Origin: a virus
Length of the DNA stretch: 24,906 nucleotides
Virus record (IMG/VR): IMGVR_UViG_3300020205_003601
Coordinates: 1-24,906 of that record
Direction: 5' to 3' (one strand)
Below the pieces are notes generated by a model that was given only the letters and a program-made list of their open reading frames with translations, ran no database searches and was not told the origin of the DNA. The translations under genes were made by a program, and so were the position numbers. Below are positions 12,419 to 19,965 of this stretch, one piece after another. The number at the start of each line of letters is the position of its first letter. Positions within the stretch are counted from its first letter, which is position 1.

Positions 12419-15019
12419 TCAGTCATTTACTTCTTCTTTCGTCAATGGTTCAGTGATGTAGCCAGCCTTAATCATAAGATTATCTACTTCATGGTCGGAC
12501 TTTAGCGAAGGTACTTCAAAGCCTCCGTCACGATAATGTTTCGCAAGATGATTGTAAACCGCTTTTCTATCTGCACCACGCAAAACAGTTCCACCTCGTG
12601 CGCCGTTTAGAACTGACATCTGAACTCTTAGTTCACCCATTGCAGCCGCTCCGGCTTGTCCATCTTTAGAAATGTGATGGTGGATGAACGTGTAATGGGT
12701 TTTGCGAGTTCCATCAGTGTTGGGCAACTGGTACGCAAAAATCTTTCTAAAGTAAGAAGGTGACTCTGGAGAACGGACAGCCAGAATTGCACTCCTGTTA
12801 ATTGGCGTATCGTCTCTTACTGCAGTTGAGTGACTACGGATTGGCCCACCGGCTTTTGATTCAATTGCTTCCCAGTCGGCTCCCTCTTCGCTTTCTTCCC
12901 ACTCAGTGATTGCTTCGGCGTAAGACTTGACCCCATCCAATTTGACAACTCCATCAGGGATTACCGCAAACCTGCATTTACCTTCTTCTTGCACTGTTTG
13001 TTTGATGATAGAGCAAACCCCATCACCTTTGTACAAAGTGCAATTTGAGCACTTCACTCCGATGTCTTTAACATCATTTTCTGCTGGAGAATCGTATGCA
13101 GCGTAAATTCCACTACCGTCTTCGTCGAATTTTCCGTAGACAGTTGCAATCTGTAGAAGGGACTCGTGTAGCGCCGCTTCTTCTGCCGAAAGCAGGAACC
13201 TGTGTCCGATGTGCTTTTGCTCTATGGTCTCAAATTGTGCTTTTTCTGCTGCATAAAGAGCAGCCATGTGGCGTCGTGCTTCGGCAAGGGTGTCGTGACA
13301 TCCACCTGGTACTGGACTGTCTTCACCCTCTTTTACAACTGCGTATCCGCCACAACCAGACATGTTCTTGGAGATGCGATACGGCTTACCTTCGGCTGGG
13401 CGACGACGACGAGGACGACGAGCACCAGGGCGACCAACAACACCTGGACGATACGGCGTCCCGAACGAACCGGGGTTTCCTTCTGGCATGTCTGTGTAGA
13501 TGTCTTTGCGACTGCTAAGGGGGTGAGCAGATGGAAGAAGGTCCGTGTCATATGCGGTGCGACGGAAGCGGCCAGTGCGAAGCGCAAACAAAAGACCGTT
13601 GACTCTTGCCATTGCCCATTGCTCGGGTCCCGTAACATTTGGACGCACCGACCCTGGGTTTGAGCGATAAGCGCCGACGCCACGTCGGAAACAAGCCGCG
13701 AGCATGGAATAAGTTGCTCTTTTGCCCGCAGAGTCTCCATACTTCTCATTGTGGTCCGCGACCTTCTTTCGTAGTGCTTTTTGCACACGAGCGGAGAGAG
13801 GTGCCTTCTCTTCGAGATTCTCTGGGCTGAATTGTTTTTCGTCGCGGCGATTCATGGCCTCAACAAGTTTTGTTGCCCAGGTTCGTCCAGCATCTCCACC
13901 CCAGAGTTTCCATGCAATAAGTCCAGCACCCGGATATCCATCTGCGCCTGGTTTGCTATTTGCTGGAGTACGAAGGTCAACTTCGTGGCGTGGGAAATAT
14001 CGAGCAATATGACGAACCTTCTCTGGACCGGCTACGGAATTATTAATCAAATAGCGAGCCGTATTCTTGCCAACTGAGGTACCCCCGCGATTGTATTCCT
14101 TAGACATGTCAAGGCCCATTTGTGCTTGTTTCTTGACACCAGAAGGAATGCTGAAATTAAGGTCGTCGTATTTGCCGGCCTTTTCTTCGTATTCCGCATA
14201 CTCTTTTTCGTCTTGGCGGAAATCTTCAATGACGCGGACATCGGAAACATTTTTGATGACACGACGGTCCGTACGCTGATGTGAGCCGTTTTCCAATATC
14301 GCATAAACACGAATTGTCACTACAGGGTTATCACTCGTCGCCTCAAGGGTCTCCGAGGTTTCGGGAAGCCTTACTTCTCCTGAGCGAGTTACCTTTTCAA
14401 CAATTCCGTGTGCTGACTGTGCTCTGTCTGGGGGTTTCGGCACGGAGTAAGAAACAGGCGTACCGACCATTACATCTTCCGGTGAGGCTTTCTCTTCTTC
14501 AATTGTTAAATCATCTTTGACGCTGAGCGTACGAGTGTTTGGCGCTGCTCCAAAAATAACTGGAGAGTATTCGTAAAGTTCTAAGGCTTTAATGAAACGA
14601 ACGCCAGTTTTTTCATCAGTTGTAGACTTGCCTTCTGGCACCGAATATCCAATTGACCACTCTTGTTCTTCAGCAAAAAACTGAACATCGTAGAAAGCAT
14701 CGCGACCACGGCTAGTGTTTAAGTTGAACTGCATTTTTACGAGTAGCGCACCGGCATTCTGTGCGCGAAGGTCTTCCGGTAGACGCGAGTCATCAGGAAG
14801 TAATTCTTCGACCTTAATCGTCTTTGCTACCGGAATGTTGGTGTCATGAGACCAAACGCCTTTAGGGTTGCGCTTGCGCAGAGTGTTTTTATATGCGCCA
14901 GGTTCAATGACGTCATTTACAGAATCCACAATGTTGGTAACAGAAACGATTGCCTCAACGATTCCATCCGCGTCATTCAAGCCACGAACTGATGAAACTG
15001 GGACGTTCTTTCGGTCCAT
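12419..15019 (-). CDS. Giant multidomain prohead protease (HK97/S78-like) fusion protein
   Basis: The ATG at 15019 has AGGAGG at good spacing and gives 866 residues; an upstream in-frame ATG adds nine unsupported codons. Residues 1-165 look like an HK97-family prohead protease, with H58 in GVWSHD, S122 in EWSIGY and an acidic 'ELYEYSPVIFGAAPNT' block. Then follow a TUDOR-like beta module (about 185-260), a helical module with LIAWKLWGGDAGRTWA (290-392), and a module with ACFRRGVGAYRSNPGSVRPN (408-500). An Arg-rich linker, PGARRPRRRRPAEGKP (531-546), comes next, then a GGYAVVKEG/GCHDTLAEARR module (550-592). A four-cysteine segment (C657, C660, C669, C682) precedes the domain shared with the next gene (725-850). 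Typical proteases of this family are about 200 residues, so this is an exceptional fusion or polyprotein. Confidence 0.85.
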   Translation of the reverse strand: MDRKNVPVSSVRGLNDADGIVEAIVSVTNIVDSVNDVIEPGAYKNTLRKRNPKGVWSHDTNIPVAKTIKVEELLPDDSRLPEDLRAQNAGALLVKMQFNLNTSRGRDAFYDVQFFAEEQEWSIGYSVPEGKSTTDEKTGVRFIKALELYEYSPVIFGAAPNTRTLSVKDDLTIEEEKASPEDVMVGTPVSYSVPKPPDRAQSAHGIVEKVTRSGEVRLPETSETLEATSDNPVVTIRVYAILENGSHQRTDRRVIKNVSDVRVIEDFRQDEKEYAEYEEKAGKYDDLNFSIPSGVKKQAQMGLDMSKEYNRGGTSVGKNTARYLINNSVAGPEKVRHIARYFPRHEVDLRTPANSKPGADGYPGAGLIAWKLWGGDAGRTWATKLVEAMNRRDEKQFSPENLEEKAPLSARVQKALRKKVADHNEKYGDSAGKRATYSMLAACFRRGVGAYRSNPGSVRPNVTGPEQWAMARVNGLLFALRTGRFRRTAYDTDLLPSAHPLSSRKDIYTDMPEGNPGSFGTPYRPGVVGRPGARRPRRRRPAEGKPYRISKNMSGCGGYAVVKEGEDSPVPGGCHDTLAEARRHMAALYAAEKAQFETIEQKHIGHRFLLSAEEAALHESLLQIATVYGKFDEDGSGIYAAYDSPAENDVKDIGVKCSNCTLYKGDGVCSIIKQTVQEEGKCRFAVIPDGVVKLDGVKSYAEAITEWEESEEGADWEAIESKAGGPIRSHSTAVRDDTPINRSAILAVRSPESPSYFRKIFAYQLPNTDGTRKTHYTFIHHHISKDGQAGAAAMGELRVQMSVLNGARGGTVLRGADRKAVYNHLAKHYRDGGFEVPSLKSDHEVDNLMIKAGYITEPLTKEEVND

Positions 15020-15084
15020 CTGGCCTCCTGGCAAGCGACTATACATTCCGCAAGCGTTCAGAATACCTTAACTTGGCGTATAGT

Positions 15085-17241
15085 CTAAGCAAACGCAAGC
15101 GTGCAGCGGCAGTTGATGACTGAAGTTCCGTCACCCTCGAAGTCGCCAGGAAAGCGGACCGACTTACCCTCTACATTAAAATTGTCTTCAATCCCAACGG
15201 TTACATTTGCGACATGAAGATGTTCGGTTCGACCATCTTCACCTGGGGCATGAACCCATGTCTTTTTGGTGAAACCCAACTGGCGGGCAGCCCACAAAAG
15301 CCCAGCATTAAAAGCACCTGAGACCTCTGTTCTAACGATGGTTTTGATTCTCTTTGAGAAAGAATCACCCATCCATTGACTCAACTCTGTCAAAAATGAC
15401 GAGTGTGGTCTTCCTGCATAAGCCTCAAGCATCTTCTGCATATTTATGTTTGTAGTTGTGTTGACGAGCAGGAGGTTCGCAATCCTGTCCCCTATGAGTT
15501 CCTGAATGACCTTGCCCTGCATGTCCAGACGGTCAAAGCCGTCACTGGCTATATCGATTGCGCCGTCAAGGAATACTGCCGAAATCCAGGTATTCCCGTC
15601 TGTTTTTAGTTGCTGGTTCCAAACCTCGATATCGAAAAAGTCGTCTACTTTAATTTTCTCACCCGAGTCCCAGCGCTCTTTAAGTTTCTTGGACCCTGCC
15701 TTTTCCAAAACGACTCGCTGTTGACGCTTAAAATATGACGCGATTTGAAGGGTCACGCTGGCCTCAAGTCGGTCCAACTGCCGCGTTCTCCGTTGGATGT
15801 TTTCGGTGCCCTTTAACTCTTCTGCTTCCGAATCGGCCAGAGTGCTCATTGCTGGTTCAAAAATAGGCCGAGGGGACGGGTCGACCGTGTTTGGCGTATT
15901 TACATCTGATGGTGCCGTTGGAGCACCAGTTGTTGGTGCTGGGCTTTCAGATGGACCACCTGGACGGCGCGGATTCTGATTTGGATTTACGGAATCGCCC
16001 TGCCGTAAACCAGAGCCGTCTGTAGACATGACAACCGGAGACAGGTTTGTTGGAACAAGAAGTTCGTCAATTCCTACACCCTTACGTCCGGTTAGTTCTC
16101 GGTATTCATCAATACTGATTGCACCCTGCTTGAGTTCCTCAAGGTGAAACCTTGACCTCTCTCTGTCATCTCGACTGAGTATCGCCACAGAAGAAAGGTC
16201 ATAGGAAATAAACGTGTTTTCGCTATCGTCCAAAATGTCAAATGCGCGCTCGAGAAGCGTCAGGTGTGGAAGCATGGTTTCGCGCCAGAAAACTTCTAGT
16301 TCAACGTCAGCGTTTGCAAATGTCCTATTGGAGGCATTGCCAATTACAGATTCAGGAACTCCGAACGCTAAAAGAATTTCTTCTTTGTTTTGTCCTCGTG
16401 CTTCTGTGTATTGAGCATCTCTTTGGTTAACTCCAGTATCGATAAAACTTGCATCCTCAGCAGAAAGAACTGTGATGCGCCCAGCACCACCAATATTCGA
16501 GCCAGTTGTACCCCTGAACCTGCGGGCAATTTCTTCACTTTGTTCCTCCTCCATGTCGCCCTTAATGACAAGCATCCCGCCTGGACGACCATCGTTGATG
16601 ACAAAGTTCCTGTTGTAAACGCGAGAGTAATAGTCAAACTCAATTGCCAAACCAGCAGACTCTAGGGGTGTTTGGCCTTTGTATGGGTCGATTGGATGCG
16701 GGACGCGAATCCACAACATTTCTTCTGCCGGAACGACTTTCTTGGGCGTATTCGGATATTCAACAGAAAAACCAGAAACATGTTTTACTGCATCTGGAAT
16801 AGGAAAAACATACTGCGGCTGATGCAAGAACAACTGAGTTACATCGCCAAGTCTATTTCGTGTTATTTGAACATACGCACCAGTTTTTGACAAAAGAACT
16901 TGCGATGAGAGCATAAATCTAAAAGAGAATGCATCGATGTTTGGGTTTGGACGACGATTCAAAACGTCAAGAATTTTGGCGTCGTAGGTCATTTCTCCTA
17001 TGCGCCAATCACCAACTCGGAGTCCGATTGGCAATGATGCAGCATTCGAAGCAATTGCGTAAACAGACTTGTAAACCCACACAACTCGGTCAAGGGCTTG
17101 GTTAATGCCTCGCTCTACGTCCCAGCCATCTTTATATGGCGTTCCGGGCCTACTAACTCCAGTCGTTACATAATTCTTTTTTTCACTCAATCCCTCAAAG
17201 CCTTGACTGGTCGCCTGCTTAAATGTTCTTAGAAATGCCAT
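15085..17241 (-). CDS. Portal protein fused to MuF-like minor head protein
   Basis: This is a 718-aa protein. Residues 1 to about 400 are an HK97-type portal: VVWVYKSVYAIASNAASLPI, ILDVLNRRPNPNIDAFSFR, LLSKTGAYVQI, LWIRVPHPIDPYKGQTPLES, LLAFGVPESVIGN. A Pro/Ser/Thr/Asn linker (about 410-480) leads to a C-terminal region with coiled-coil tendency (RRTRQLDRLEASVTLQIASY). It ends in a MuF-like domain: VRTEVSGAFNAGLLWAAR, KKTWVHAPGEDGRTEHLHV, VRFPGDFEGDG and INCRCTLAFA. The portal forms the DNA gate and MuF-type domains sit inside the head. In most phages these are two genes. The ATG follows AGGTGA and lies two bases after the stop of the membrane protein gene. Confidence 0.9.
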   Translation of the reverse strand: MAFLRTFKQATSQGFEGLSEKKNYVTTGVSRPGTPYKDGWDVERGINQALDRVVWVYKSVYAIASNAASLPIGLRVGDWRIGEMTYDAKILDVLNRRPNPNIDAFSFRFMLSSQVLLSKTGAYVQITRNRLGDVTQLFLHQPQYVFPIPDAVKHVSGFSVEYPNTPKKVVPAEEMLWIRVPHPIDPYKGQTPLESAGLAIEFDYYSRVYNRNFVINDGRPGGMLVIKGDMEEEQSEEIARRFRGTTGSNIGGAGRITVLSAEDASFIDTGVNQRDAQYTEARGQNKEEILLAFGVPESVIGNASNRTFANADVELEVFWRETMLPHLTLLERAFDILDDSENTFISYDLSSVAILSRDDRERSRFHLEELKQGAISIDEYRELTGRKGVGIDELLVPTNLSPVVMSTDGSGLRQGDSVNPNQNPRRPGGPSESPAPTTGAPTAPSDVNTPNTVDPSPRPIFEPAMSTLADSEAEELKGTENIQRRTRQLDRLEASVTLQIASYFKRQQRVVLEKAGSKKLKERWDSGEKIKVDDFFDIEVWNQQLKTDGNTWISAVFLDGAIDIASDGFDRLDMQGKVIQELIGDRIANLLLVNTTTNINMQKMLEAYAGRPHSSFLTELSQWMGDSFSKRIKTIVRTEVSGAFNAGLLWAARQLGFTKKTWVHAPGEDGRTEHLHVANVTVGIEDNFNVEGKSVRFPGDFEGDGTSVINCRCTLAFA

Positions 17242-17243
17242 GA

Positions 17244-17471
17244 TTATTCACCTGCTTCATAGCCGAGGAGAAGCGAAAGTACGATAAGCAAAAACCCCAG
17301 AGCAAAATAGCCGAATTCTGGCCCAACGATAAATCCCGCAGTCGTAATACACGACGCGCCTGATACAAGAACTGCGGTTGAGACGCGCTCTCTATAGGAA
17401 TTAACAATAAATTTGCTGCCGAAATAGACTGCTATCGCGAGCACCGATGCAACTATTCCTCCAACAACCAT
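17244..17471 (-). CDS. Small membrane protein
   Basis: This 75-aa protein has two or three hydrophobic segments at about 3-20, 34-50 and 52-71 (IVASVLAIAVYFG, TAVLVSGASCITTAGFIVG, YFALGFLLIVLSLLLGY) separated by a short charged loop (NSYRERVS). The size and topology would fit a holin. However, no endolysin lies beside it and it is coupled to the portal gene instead, so the call stays open. AAAGGAC lies before the ATG. It is the first gene of the head module after the inverted repeat region. Confidence 0.7.
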   Translation of the reverse strand: MVVGGIVASVLAIAVYFGSKFIVNSYRERVSTAVLVSGASCITTAGFIVGPEFGYFALGFLLIVLSLLLGYEAGE

Positions 17472-17522
17472 ATTTTGTCCTTTAGCGTAACGAGAACGAC
17501 AAACGTGCCATATTTATTAAAC

Positions 17523-17576
17523 TACACCAATGGTAGCGCGCACAGCCCTTAAGGTGTTCGCACCACCATTGGTGTA
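17523..17576. repeat. 12-bp inverted repeat with nested hairpin between SSB and head genes
   Basis: TACACCAATGGT (17523-17534) and ACCATTGGTGTA (17565-17576) are perfect inverted copies 30 bases apart. Directly adjoining the right arm is a small hairpin GGTG-TTCG-CACC (17553-17564), so the two stems could stack on each other. It lies seven bases past the SSB stop. There is no T-run. It could be a boundary or terminator structure, a processed RNA element, an operator for a dimeric protein, or a replication or packaging site. The sequence alone does not decide. The 111-base gap holds nothing else clear apart from the ribosome site of the next gene. Confidence 0.75.
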
Positions 17577-17582
17577 CGGATA

Positions 17583-18005
17583 TTAGAAGGACTCGTCGTC
17601 CCAAGAGGTCTGCTTGCCAACAGAGACTGGTTTTTTCTGCTGGGCTTGCTGACCTGTTTTATTAATTCCGGCGACTTGGGCCTTGCGCAGGGAAACTCCG
17701 ATGTCATCGGCAACCAAGACGACCTTGGATTGCTTTTGACCTTCTTTGTTTTCCCAAGTTTGCTGTTCTAGGCGACCAGAAATCAATACCCTTGAGCCCT
17801 TTGAAAGGCTTGCCGCGACATTGTCTGCCAATTCACCCCAAGCATTTACGTCGAAAAAGGATGTTTCCTCTTCCCACTCGTCCTGCTTGTTTTTCCAACG
17901 ACGGTTGGTCGCCACGCCAACCTTGAGGACACTGCTCCCCGTTTTGGTGATTTTTAGTTCGGGGTCTGCAGTGAGATTCCCTACCACCGTTACTTGTGCT
18001 GTCAT
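17583..18005 (-). CDS. ssb: Single-stranded DNA-binding protein
   Basis: This 140-aa protein has the bacterial/phage SSB OB fold in residues 1-105. Motifs include VTVVGNLTADPELK, VLKVGVATNRRWKN, SFFDVNAWGELADNVAASLSKGSRVLISGRLEQQTWEN (described here only as the SFFDVNAWGELADN and KGSRVLISGRLE blocks) and VVLVADDIGVSLR. The flexible linker is Gln/Lys-rich and the C-terminus is the acidic WDDESF tip that recruits partner proteins. It coats ssDNA during replication and recombination and would work with the nucleases encoded just upstream. AGGAG precedes the ATG. It is slightly shorter than cellular SSBs, as usual in phages. Confidence 0.95.
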   Translation of the reverse strand: MTAQVTVVGNLTADPELKITKTGSSVLKVGVATNRRWKNKQDEWEEETSFFDVNAWGELADNVAASLSKGSRVLISGRLEQQTWENKEGQKQSKVVLVADDIGVSLRKAQVAGINKTGQQAQQKKPVSVGKQTSWDDESF

Positions 18006-18036
18006 ATTTATCTCCTATGTACCTGATGTTTTATTT

Positions 18037-18594
18037 CTAGGCTTCCAAATCCAACATGAACCAATCATTAACCCACATGACGGCGATTACTGAATAACCG
18101 CAGATGTCAAGCCATGTGTCGTGAATCGGCTCAAATAGAACTGGACCATCATGCTTTTGTAGATTCTTGAGTCTCTCCAACTTGTCATTTAGACGAATCG
18201 CGAGCCCTGGAACCCCAAAGCGTGAGATGTTGCCGTGTCCATACATCCGCTGTTTACCTACCACGGTATTCAGTAGATGCATTCCCGCCTCTTTGACGGA
18301 AACCTTTGTTTCGTTTGCATAGCCAATTAGTCCGTTGGCTCCAATTGTTTCGAACATCTCCAGCCTTGATGCGTGCATCCCAATTTCCTTGGAATCGAAA
18401 ATGTCCCCCACTAGTTGCTCAAAGATGATGTTGATTTCTCTCTGACACAAATCGCTACTGTGCTCGGCGTAGGCGAGCAACTCTAATGAGTGCTGCACAA
18501 CAGCCCCCACCACATAAGAGGCCGCCATGTTCCATGTCTCCGGCTTCTCTTTGCGAACCTTGTTCAGAGACATCGGGCTGATACTTATATCCAT
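18037..18594 (-). CDS. DUF1599 / nucleotide modification-associated domain 1-like protein
   Basis: The start at 18594 is preceded by GGAGGA at the right spacing and gives 185 residues; a longer frame overlaps the nuclease gene and lacks such a site. The C-terminal part contains NISRFGVPGLAIRLNDKLERLKNL, quoted here in two pieces (RFGVPGLAIRLNDK and LERLKNL), then EPIHDTWLDICGYSVIAVMW. 'R-x-N-D-K-x-x-R-l-x-n-L' followed by 'D-t-x-x-D-l-x-g-Y' is typical of DUF1599 (Nmad1), whose members are linked with modified-nucleotide phages and act on nucleotides in an unclear way. The N-terminal 80 residues are helical and unassigned. It lies two bases after the nuclease stop and is followed by ssb. Confidence 0.75.
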   Translation of the reverse strand: MDISISPMSLNKVRKEKPETWNMAASYVVGAVVQHSLELLAYAEHSSDLCQREINIIFEQLVGDIFDSKEIGMHASRLEMFETIGANGLIGYANETKVSVKEAGMHLLNTVVGKQRMYGHGNISRFGVPGLAIRLNDKLERLKNLQKHDGPVLFEPIHDTWLDICGYSVIAVMWVNDWFMLDLEA

Positions 18595-18596
18595 GA

Positions 18597-19364
18597 TTAT
18601 CCTCCGTGTGTTACTGGGGCGAGCATTGCGGTTTTTGATTGTCGCGCTTCCCATTCAAATGTTCTGCGCAAAGCCAAAAAAGTATCGAAAATGTCATCGT
18701 CTATGCGAAGCGGGAACCACCCCCACTTATCTGGTCTTAGCCAGAGTGCTGCGCCTTGCTCAATTGCGGGTATTGCCATTTCGGTGGTGCCATCAAACAT
18801 GCAATCGGCTCTTGAGTACGCGGCAAGTTGCAGTGCAACTTTTGCGCTAATCCCCGAACGGGTTGTCTTAAAATCAAGCAGAGTTACTTTGTCTCTAATC
18901 TTTGCGATGGCATCAAATGAGCCGGCATACAAGTGCGTAATGGAGAATACTGATTTTTCTACATGTAGCCACTCGGGTTCATATTCAACGCAGAACTGGT
19001 CAAAGTTTTTGATGTACGGCTCCAGGTCGTGGTCGTACTGTGCTGACGGGTCATAGATTCTTTGTTCAATCGCTTCGTGAACCCTGGTTCCCATATCTGC
19101 GGCAATCGCAAGTTCTCTCTCGGGTGCAGCCTTCAGCCAAAGTCGTGCCTTCTCGTGCTTGCTGGCACCGATTAACTCGTTGACATATTCAATATTGTCA
19201 ACTGCCGCATTCGCTGTGATTTTGCTATTCCATTGACGCAGGAACGGCGCAGGAAGCATGTCGATTATTGAAGTAACCGAGGGAGCGGAAAGATTCTTTA
19301 TGTTCGGATGTTTGTAGTGCCGATACCCGTTGACGGTAGTGGTTTCAATTTTTGGATTTGTCAT
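18597..19364 (-). CDS. RecB/Cas4-like PD-(D/E)XK exonuclease
   Basis: This 255-aa protein has the full motif set of the RecB-type nuclease family. H96 lies in MGTRVHEAIE, E136 in WLHVEKSVF, and D151 in AGSFDAIAKI. D164-x-K166 lies in LLDFKTTR, and Q179-x-x-x-Y183 in LQLAAYSRA. The start of the protein (PSVTSIIDMLPAPFLRQWN) is also typical of phage members. Such enzymes resect DNA ends for recombination or degrade host DNA. No four-cysteine Fe-S set is evident, so it is closer to phage exonucleases than to true Cas4. The ATG overlaps the gene upstream by four bases (ATGA). Confidence 0.9.
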   Translation of the reverse strand: MTNPKIETTTVNGYRHYKHPNIKNLSAPSVTSIIDMLPAPFLRQWNSKITANAAVDNIEYVNELIGASKHEKARLWLKAAPERELAIAADMGTRVHEAIEQRIYDPSAQYDHDLEPYIKNFDQFCVEYEPEWLHVEKSVFSITHLYAGSFDAIAKIRDKVTLLDFKTTRSGISAKVALQLAAYSRADCMFDGTTEMAIPAIEQGAALWLRPDKWGWFPLRIDDDIFDTFLALRRTFEWEARQSKTAMLAPVTHGG

Positions 19365-19630
19365 TTGATGTAATGTGCCTGTTCCTTGAGATGCTTTTTA
19401 TAGTCATCCCAATTGTCTATGTACCGGTATGTTGCGTCCATAACTATATCAGGGTCTTGTCGCTCATACAACTCCGTACCCATTGATAAGACTAGATATT
19501 TTGGCGAAGGGAAGACCAAACCCAGGGTTTTACCGTCATAATTTCCACCAATAAATTCAACTTCGCACTTGGTTTCTGCTTTATTTTTGGACGTGGCCTT
19601 TTGCCGCGTCGCCTTCTTTTGGCCTGCCAC
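19361..19630 (-). CDS. Hypothetical small protein
   Basis: This 89-aa protein starts at a GTG that overlaps the stop upstream (TAGTG). The first 20 residues are Lys/Ala/Thr/Gln-rich and very basic. The rest (CEVEFIGGNYDGKTLGLVFP, YLVLSMGTELYERQDP, YRYIDNWDDYKKHLKEQ) looks like a small beta sheet followed by a helix. The 'FiGGnyDGk' phrase occurs in other small phage proteins that I cannot name. The gene is embedded in an operon of overlapping nuclease genes, so a replication or recombination role is possible. The function is unknown. Confidence 0.7.
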   Translation of the reverse strand: MAGQKKATRQKATSKNKAETKCEVEFIGGNYDGKTLGLVFPSPKYLVLSMGTELYERQDPDIVMDATYRYIDNWDDYKKHLKEQAHYIK

Positions 19631-19965
19631 TATTTCTGAGCGGTTATCAAAATTTCGTCGAACAGGTCTTTTAGTCTCTTGATGTTCTGCTCGTACTCGT
19701 CCACGAAGGCCTTATCTAAAGTAACCGAGTCGGTTTCTTCATCGATGACAATCATTTCTCTCATGACTTCAAGCCGTTCCACTGTTGAGCGAATTTGCTT
19801 GATTTGAGCGTTTAGCGCATTGGCCAGTTGCTCAATTTTGTGGCGGTGAATGTTCGCGTCGGAGCGCTGAATTTGTATTGCCGCATCCCTGCCACCAAGT
19901 TGCGAACCATAAACTTGGAATGGTTTATTAGGGTCACCTATATCGATACCGGAAATCTTGGACAT
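19630..19965 (-). CDS. Hypothetical coiled-coil protein
   Basis: This 111-aa protein starts SKISGIDIGDPNKPFQVYGS. The rest is largely helical with coiled-coil heptads (IEQLANALNAQIKQIRSTVE, RLEVMREMIVIDE, VDEYEQNIKRLKDLFDEI). No enzyme motif is visible. The ATG overlaps the stop of the PD-(D/E)XK gene by one base, with GGAGGA seven bases upstream, so the start is certain. It is probably an accessory factor of the recombination genes or a structural dimer. Confidence 0.7.
   Translation of the reverse strand: MSKISGIDIGDPNKPFQVYGSQLGGRDAAIQIQRSDANIHRHKIEQLANALNAQIKQIRSTVERLEVMREMIVIDEETDSVTLDKAFVDEYEQNIKRLKDLFDEILITAQK

Noticed and set aside
18595-18654. Longer start for the DUF1599-like protein (205 aa)
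   Set aside because: The added residues overlap the nuclease gene and the ATG at 18594 has a perfect GGAGGA site.
18597-19364. True Cas4 of a CRISPR system
   Set aside because: No clear four-cysteine cluster set, no cas1/cas2 neighbours and no array; phage RecB-type exonucleases have the same motifs.
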